Shown here one piece after another: positions 59,150 through 64,000 of a stretch of DNA of 64,000 nt. The stretch's first letter is position 1. Each line of letters opens with the position of its first letter. A program made the position numbers and the translations under genes. The stretch is taken from positions 124,001 through 188,000 of the forward strand of contig JAEWZH010000017.1 in the NCBI GenBank assembly GCA_023395395.1, written 5' to 3'. The DNA is from Bacteroidota bacterium (lineage in GTDB: Bacteria > Bacteroidota > Bacteroidia > Bacteroidales > Porphyromonadaceae). The notes beneath the pieces were generated by a model. That model saw only the letters and a program-made list of their open reading frames with translations. It had not been told where the DNA came from and did not search any database.

Positions 59150-61519
59150 ATGAAACACATTATCTTATCGGCTCTCATCGCCCTCCTCACCACTTGGAGC
59201 GCAGCAGCCCAGGAAGTCACAGGCAAGGTGGTCAATAACAATGGCGAGCCTTTGGCATTTGCCACTGTCAAGGTCAGTACCCTACCCGATAGCGTAGTGG
59301 TCGTGGGAGGCATCAGCAGGGAGGACGGCTCCTTTGCCCTTCAAGTAAAGGGGGAGCGCTTCCCCCTCCTCCTACAAGCGAGTATGCTCGGTTTTACGAC
59401 CGTCGGGCAGCAGATTAACAGCACCGATGGTCACATACTGACGCTGACGGAGGAGTCCATCATGCTCAACGAGGCGGTAATTACGGCTCAGAAAATCCCA
59501 CACAAGTTAGTCCCCGGGGGGCTAAGCACAGAGATTGCCAATACCCCTCTCGCCAAACTCCCCGACATCTACAGCATACTACGTGGTGTCCCGATGCTCG
59601 AAATCGAGGACGAAAAGGTCACAGTAACTGGCAGAGGTACCCCTATCATCTACCTCAATGACCGCCGCATGACCGACCCTAACCAGCTAAAGCTCATCAA
59701 GCCTCACCTTATCGACCGTATAGAGGTGGTCACCAACCCTGGGGCTGAATACAGCTCCTCGGTACAGTCTGTGCTGAAGATTTATACCCGTCGCGAACCG
59801 GGCTCCGGGCTTAGTGGCATGCTCTACGCAAGTGCACAGTATCAGCTTGGGAGTTCAGGCATAGGCGGCAATCCCAATGTCGATCTCAACTACCGCAAGG
59901 ATAATTGGGACTTCTTTACCAACCTCTACTTCAGGAGAAATAATGGAGTCAGCAACACGCCTATGGTGATCATGGATGGTAGGACAGAAGACGGTAATTG
60001 GCTTGACAAATCATCTCTTCATTACGCTTGGAAAAGCAATAGTTTCGGAGTGACTATCGGAACAAATTACACGGACGATCGACAAAGTGCAGGAGCAAAA
60101 TACGCCCTGTATGGCAATAGCAGCTCAGACTACGGTCTGACCGACATGCTCAGCCAGCACGACCATCAAGACCCAGTTCGCTATCTCGTGGAGAGAATCT
60201 CTAAGGACAAGTGGAACTTCACCCATAGACCATCCCTATACTATCTACGCAGACTAGGCACTTGGACGGCTCAAATAGATGCCGACTACTACCTCGATAA
60301 GGGCTCCCACTCCACCAACCATATCCGTGAAGGACATACCGATGCCTACGAACTCCGTACGCTCGAGAGTACCAATGGCTCATCCTCTAGCTCCATCGGT
60401 AGCCGCCTCAAAGTCAATGGGTCACTCTGGGGAGGGCAAATGACCATCGGAGGAGAATACACTCACACCAGTAATCAGTACTTCGCCTACAACGACAAAG
60501 CCCTTAGGCTCCCCGACCTCGATAGTCAATACTCAGAGCATCTCTCTGCTCTTTTCATCGATTATGGACACAATATCGGCGAAAATTGGAACCTCTCGGC
60601 GGGTCTGAGGCTAGAGCACCTAGATAGTCAATATGCCAATAAGAAAGGTAAAATAGATGGGCAGAGCCGATCGTACACCAACCTTTTTCCCACCCTATCG
60701 CTCGGCGGTCGCCTATGGGGCTTCAATACACAACTCTCCTTTAGAAGCAATATCAATCGTCCCAACTACTGGCAGCTCCAACCCAGATACGCCTTCATTT
60801 CTCGTGGTCAATACTCTACTGGAAATCCTACCCTGCACAGCAGTATCGGCTACAATACCCAGCTGATGATCAATAAGGAGTGGTTCACCCTGATGCTCAA
60901 CGACAATTACATCATCGACGACATTTCTCAGAGAACCGTCAGGATGCCTGACCTCAATAAGCCTGGTAGCTATCTCCCCTACACCTCCCTCCTCGAGAGC
61001 TTCAATGCCAAGCCTTACCATGCCCTCAATGCCATCGTCGTGATCAGCCCTACTATCGGCTGGTGGAGACCGACTCTTACGGCTGCGGTAGTTAAGATGA
61101 TTGGCTACGATATTTGGCATTTCGATCAACTCATCAAGGAGCGTAAGCCTTTCTTCCAATTTGCGCTGAAGAATAACTTTACTCTGCCAAAAGAGATCAC
61201 ACTCACCCTCAACCTCAACTATATCACCACCGGATCTTATCAAAACTACGACTTCATCCAGCCGACATTGATGACCTACGCACAGATTACCAAGCAGTGG
61301 CTCAAAAGCAAACAGCTGACTACCTCATTTAGCATCAATAACCTGTTGAATAAGTATCAAAATACCCTCATGGTAAAAGATAGATACACCACCCTCACCA
61401 ACCAGCAACACATGCCCACGACATTTACCTTCACCGCCACTTATCGCTTCAATACCACCCGTGATAAGTACAAGGGCTCAGGAGCACTCGACTCTGTCGT
61501 CGGGCGTATGGGCAACTAA
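59150..61519 (+). CDS. Outer membrane beta-barrel receptor (OMP_b-brl_3 type)
   Basis: A 789-residue protein from ATG 59150 with signal peptide MKHIILSALIALLTTWSAAAQ. A carboxypeptidase-regulatory-like domain (about 22-105, VTGKVVNNNGEPLAFATVKV) precedes a plug-like domain (about 115-220, LPDIYSILRGVPMLEIEDEK, PGAEYSSSVQSVLKIYTRRE). A large beta-barrel ends TFTFTATYRFNTTRD. Same architecture as the protein at 30273-32537 but with core-like codon use. It may be co-transcribed with the GntR operon, since no terminator is seen in the 98-bp gap. Ligand unknown. Confidence 0.85.
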   Translation: MKHIILSALIALLTTWSAAAQEVTGKVVNNNGEPLAFATVKVSTLPDSVVVVGGISREDGSFALQVKGERFPLLLQASMLGFTTVGQQINSTDGHILTLTEESIMLNEAVITAQKIPHKLVPGGLSTEIANTPLAKLPDIYSILRGVPMLEIEDEKVTVTGRGTPIIYLNDRRMTDPNQLKLIKPHLIDRIEVVTNPGAEYSSSVQSVLKIYTRREPGSGLSGMLYASAQYQLGSSGIGGNPNVDLNYRKDNWDFFTNLYFRRNNGVSNTPMVIMDGRTEDGNWLDKSSLHYAWKSNSFGVTIGTNYTDDRQSAGAKYALYGNSSSDYGLTDMLSQHDHQDPVRYLVERISKDKWNFTHRPSLYYLRRLGTWTAQIDADYYLDKGSHSTNHIREGHTDAYELRTLESTNGSSSSSIGSRLKVNGSLWGGQMTIGGEYTHTSNQYFAYNDKALRLPDLDSQYSEHLSALFIDYGHNIGENWNLSAGLRLEHLDSQYANKKGKIDGQSRSYTNLFPTLSLGGRLWGFNTQLSFRSNINRPNYWQLQPRYAFISRGQYSTGNPTLHSSIGYNTQLMINKEWFTLMLNDNYIIDDISQRTVRMPDLNKPGSYLPYTSLLESFNAKPYHALNAIVVISPTIGWWRPTLTAAVVKMIGYDIWHFDQLIKERKPFFQFALKNNFTLPKEITLTLNLNYITTGSYQNYDFIQPTLMTYAQITKQWLKSKQLTTSFSINNLLNKYQNTLMVKDRYTTLTNQQHMPTTFTFTATYRFNTTRDKYKGSGALDSVVGRMGN

Positions 61520-61550
61520 AATCTAAAAGTTCTCAATCGATTAGTGATGA

Positions 61551-61592
61551 AGGGCACCCTCTGGCTACATAAAGCCGTGGGTGCCCTTTCTC
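61551..61592 (+). terminator. Terminator after the receptor gene
   Basis: AGGGCACCC / GGGTGCCCT with an inner GGCT/AGCC pairing, then TTCTCTCC. Confidence 0.78.
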
Positions 61593-61673
61593 TCCAAAAA
61601 CAAGGGCATCAGCCATCCCGATATAATGGAAAAATCGTTACCTTTGCTTATTATTGGATTTTTAGAGCAAGAG

Positions 61674-62438
61674 ATGGGAAAGGTAATAGCGATATCCAAC
61701 CAAAAGGGTGGTGTGGGTAAGACCACTACGACAATCAACCTCGCAGCCTCACTCGTAGCACTGGAGAAAAAGGTACTCATCATAGATGCAGATCCTCAAG
61801 CCAATGCGACCAGCGGGCTGGGAGCCACTATCGCTTCACCCGACAAGACGGTGTACAACTGCATGATCGGAGAGATCGATCCACACGAGTGTCTCGTGGA
61901 GACTTCAGTAGAGGGATTGATGATTCTCCCATCTCATAGCGACCTTTCGGGTGCAGAGGTAGAGCTGGTAAGTATCCCCAATCGCGAACTGGTGATGAAG
62001 TGCATCACAGAGCAACTTCGCAATGAGTATGACTTCATCTTTATAGATTGCTCACCAAGTCTGGGTCTCATCACTGTGGCAGTACTTACAGCTGCGGACT
62101 CGGTGATTATCCCTGTGCAGTGCGAGTACTTTGCCCTAGAGGGCATCAGCAAACTTCTCAGTACCCTGCAAGTGGTGAAGAAACGCACCAATCCCAAAAT
62201 AGAGATTGAGGGCTTCTTGATGACCATGTACGACGCCCGCACCCGTCACTCCAATCAGGTATATGAGGAGGTGAAGAAGCACTTCAAGAGCCTTGTCTTC
62301 GTTAGCGTAATCCACCGAAATGTACGCCTTAGTGAGGCTCCAAGTTTTGGACAATCGGTACTCGATTTTGATATAGAATCCCGTGGGAGCCAAAACTACC
62401 TACAGCTGGCGCGTGAACTTCTAGAGAAAAACAAGTGA
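61674..62438 (+). CDS. parA: Chromosome-partitioning ATPase ParA (Soj)
   Basis: A 254-residue ParA starting at MGKVIAISNQKGGVGKTTTT; an in-frame Met 16 codons earlier is unlikely. The deviant Walker A is KGGVGKTT, then DADPQANATSGLG and the Walker B FIDCSPSLG follow. No DNA-binding N-terminal extension is present, as in chromosomal Soj. With ParB it segregates origins. parB starts 2 bp after its stop. Confidence 0.96.
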   Translation: MGKVIAISNQKGGVGKTTTTINLAASLVALEKKVLIIDADPQANATSGLGATIASPDKTVYNCMIGEIDPHECLVETSVEGLMILPSHSDLSGAEVELVSIPNRELVMKCITEQLRNEYDFIFIDCSPSLGLITVAVLTAADSVIIPVQCEYFALEGISKLLSTLQVVKKRTNPKIEIEGFLMTMYDARTRHSNQVYEEVKKHFKSLVFVSVIHRNVRLSEAPSFGQSVLDFDIESRGSQNYLQLARELLEKNK

Positions 62439-62440
62439 TT

Positions 62441-63337
62441 ATGAGCAAAAATATAAGTAAAAAGGGTAGTCTCGGACGTGGACTTGATGCACTCATCACC
62501 ACCGATTATAGTGGTGTGGCAGCTGAGGGTTCTTCGTCTATTAATGAGATTGCACTGGTAGATATTATCCCTAATCCTGAGCAACCCCGTACCGACTTCG
62601 ATGACGAAACCCTCGGAGAGCTGGCACAGTCCATCAAGCATATCGGTCTCATCCAGCCTATCACTGTACACGCCCTCTCCGATGGCAAGTATAGAATCAT
62701 CAGTGGAGAGCGTCGGTTTCGGGCTGCGAGCTTAGCCGGGCTTGAGGCAATCCCTGCCTATATCCGCACTGCCGACGATGAACAGATTATGGAGATGGCA
62801 CTGATTGAAAATATTCAGCGTCAGGATCTAAATGCCATCGAGGTCGCTCTCGCTTTTAAAAACCTCATCGAGCGGTACGACCTCACCCAAGAGGAGCTCA
62901 GTGCTCGCGTGGGTAAGAAGCGTGCCACCATCTCCAATACAATCCGTCTGCTCAAGCTCCCAGCTGAGATTCAAATGGGACTAAAGGATGGCAAGGTATC
63001 TATGGGACACGCACGCTCGCTCCTCGGCATCGAGGATCCGGAGGCACAGTTGGCTTTTTATGAGCAGGTGCTGCGCGACCAGATTTCGGTACGCGAACTA
63101 GAGCAGATGGTACGCACCTACAATGAGCCGGAGAACGAGAACACAAGCAAAGCCACCAAACGAACCAAGGCGGTCAGTAGCAATGAGGAAATAGAGCTCC
63201 TCTCCAAACGATTTCGCAATCTATTCGGCACCAAGGTATCAATGACGCTCAACGAAAAAGGCAAAGGGAGAATTGCCATACCATTTGAAAATAACGACCA
63301 ATTAGAGCATATCCTCACACTCCTCGACAAGCTATGA
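62441..63337 (+). CDS. parB: Chromosome-partitioning protein ParB (Spo0J)
   Basis: A 298-residue ParB beginning MSKNISKKGSLGRGLDALIT. The N-terminal CTPase domain has IIPNPEQPRTDFDD, LIQPITV and GERRFRAAS; a helix-turn-helix (about 140-200) includes VGKKRATISNTIRLLKLP, and the C-terminal dimer domain is present. It loads on parS sites and slides as a CTP clamp. No parS-like 16-mer (TGTTTCACGTGAAACA type) was noticed in the window. Its stop overlaps the next ATG. Confidence 0.96.
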   Translation: MSKNISKKGSLGRGLDALITTDYSGVAAEGSSSINEIALVDIIPNPEQPRTDFDDETLGELAQSIKHIGLIQPITVHALSDGKYRIISGERRFRAASLAGLEAIPAYIRTADDEQIMEMALIENIQRQDLNAIEVALAFKNLIERYDLTQEELSARVGKKRATISNTIRLLKLPAEIQMGLKDGKVSMGHARSLLGIEDPEAQLAFYEQVLRDQISVRELEQMVRTYNEPENENTSKATKRTKAVSSNEEIELLSKRFRNLFGTKVSMTLNEKGKGRIAIPFENNDQLEHILTLLDKL

Positions 63338-64000
63338 TACAGGTATTCAGGTATAGCTTCTGGGCTGTGATAGTCTCGGCTATCTTTACGCTCTCCGTCT
63401 GCGGACAGGAGATTCCTGATACTATACCTGCCACCCTCAGCGAGGAACAGATAACAAAGCAGATAGGGCAAATCGCTCCAAAGGCTGTGCCATCAAAGGA
63501 GGAGCTCGCTAAGGCTACAAAAGAGTCCAAGCCATGGAAGCCCAATTCTACCAAAGCGATACTCTTTAGTATCATCCCCGGTGGCGGACAGATCTACAAT
63601 AGAGCTTACTGGAAGATTCCCATCGTAGTGGGAGCCTATACCGCATGCTACTACGCCATCACTTGGAACAATAATAATCTCACCGAATACGCTACTGCGT
63701 TTCGTGACATCAAAAGCGACACCCCGATGGACTTCCAGTCGTGGAAAGACTTTGTCCCCATTGGTGCAGATCCGGAGAGCTATGTCAATAACTCTGCTTT
63801 TCACGAACAACTGAAGCGAGGGAGAGACTTCTATCGCCGCAATCGTGACTTGAGTATCATCATTAGTGTGGCTGCCTATGCCCTCTTCATGATTGACGCA
63901 TACGTAGATGCCGAGCTTTACAACTTCGACATCTCGCCCAACCTCACCCTTTCCTACTCGCCCGCATATATACCTCCGACACCACAGACCCCGGATAGCG
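63334..64000 (+). CDS. DUF5683 protein, 3' end outside window
   Basis: The ATG overlaps the parB stop (ATGA) and the frame stays open to the last base (222 residues seen). A signal peptide/anchor (MIQVFRYSFWAVIVSAIFTLS) is followed by a charged linker and PGGGQIYNRAYWKIPIVVGA with the NR-Y-WK-P signature of DUF5683. Two or three membrane helices follow (VVGAYTACYYAITW, IIISVAAYALFMIDAYVDAE). The family always neighbours parAB in Bacteroidales; function unknown, probably at the envelope. Confidence 0.88.
   Translation, partial: MIQVFRYSFWAVIVSAIFTLSVCGQEIPDTIPATLSEEQITKQIGQIAPKAVPSKEELAKATKESKPWKPNSTKAILFSIIPGGGQIYNRAYWKIPIVVGAYTACYYAITWNNNNLTEYATAFRDIKSDTPMDFQSWKDFVPIGADPESYVNNSAFHEQLKRGRDFYRRNRDLSIIISVAAYALFMIDAYVDAELYNFDISPNLTLSYSPAYIPPTPQTPDS

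Noticed and set aside
1..64000. tRNA or rRNA genes in the intergenic gaps
   Set aside because: Gaps were scanned for cloverleaf T-arm sequence and CCA-ended genes; none was convincing. A tRNA-finding program would settle it.

Overview
The window is typical Bacteroidales chromosome and most resembles Porphyromonas. The evidence is the recurring TTTG - 19 to 21 bp - TAnnTTTG promoter pattern, Bacteroidetes-only families (GLPGLI protein, OMP_b-brl_3 and TonB-linked receptors, a hybrid two-component system, DUF5683 after parAB, a DUF3408 conjugative-transposon gene), and the metabolic set (PPi-dependent phosphofructokinase, NADP-type glutamate dehydrogenase, MeaB). Genes for lactose/galactose and fucose use suggest a sugar-using member rather than P. 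gingivalis. The species call is inference; no rRNA or tRNA gene was seen.

Layout. 1-6.9 kb holds core genes: the end of an ABC-2 permease, grpE-dnaJ, then a leftward operon aroQ-pyk-O-methyltransferase-rbfA-LolC/E-like permease. 7.0-15.2 kb is an accessory surface locus: a leftward five-gene set (small soluble protein, lipoprotein, OmpA-like barrel, coiled-coil lipoprotein, leucine-rich-repeat protein) divergent from a hybrid sensor kinase/AraC regulator whose 5' end is frameshifted. Three direct repeats lie just upstream of the leftward operon. 15.2-29.4 kb is mostly rightward housekeeping and glycan metabolism (YbaK, MeaB, GH2 beta-galactosidase, CDF transporter, RNase HII, DMT transporter, glyA, pfp, GH95 fucosidase), with gdhA pointing left. 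29.4-37.6 kb is an AT-richer patchwork: a dispersed 23-bp-period repeat, an IS3 remnant, an outer-membrane receptor, remains of a conjugative transposon ending in a displaced 81-bp copy of the typA 5' coding region, and a GLPGLI/TonB pair with a clean promoter. 37.7-44.5 kb is core again (typA, a fused glycosyltransferase, trmN6, hflX, proline dehydrogenase). 44.7-48.1 kb is a second damaged island: MazG-like gene, nonsense-mutated SRPBCC gene, esterase, transposase and proline dehydrogenase fragments, and a PEGA/DUF805 fusion scar. 48.2-51.7 kb is the galactose operon (galM, FucP-type permease, galK). 51.9-56.4 kb concerns metals: fused FeoAB, its Cys-rich partner, an exported CbiK chelatase and a fossil TonB receptor end. 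56.4-61.5 kb is an ABC/GntR operon behind a 22-bp repeat array, followed by an outer-membrane receptor. 61.7-64 kb is parA-parB-DUF5683, cut by the window end.

How it fits together. GH2 releases galactose that the galM-permease-galK operon can use, and GH95 releases fucose. FeoAB imports ferrous iron, with its promoter overlapped by a perfect palindrome that could be an operator. The most unusual points are the broken or switchable sensor kinase with its repeat-marked surface operon, the two islands each bordered by a displaced fragment of the neighbouring core gene (typA and proline dehydrogenase), and the two dispersed arrays sharing a 23-bp period.
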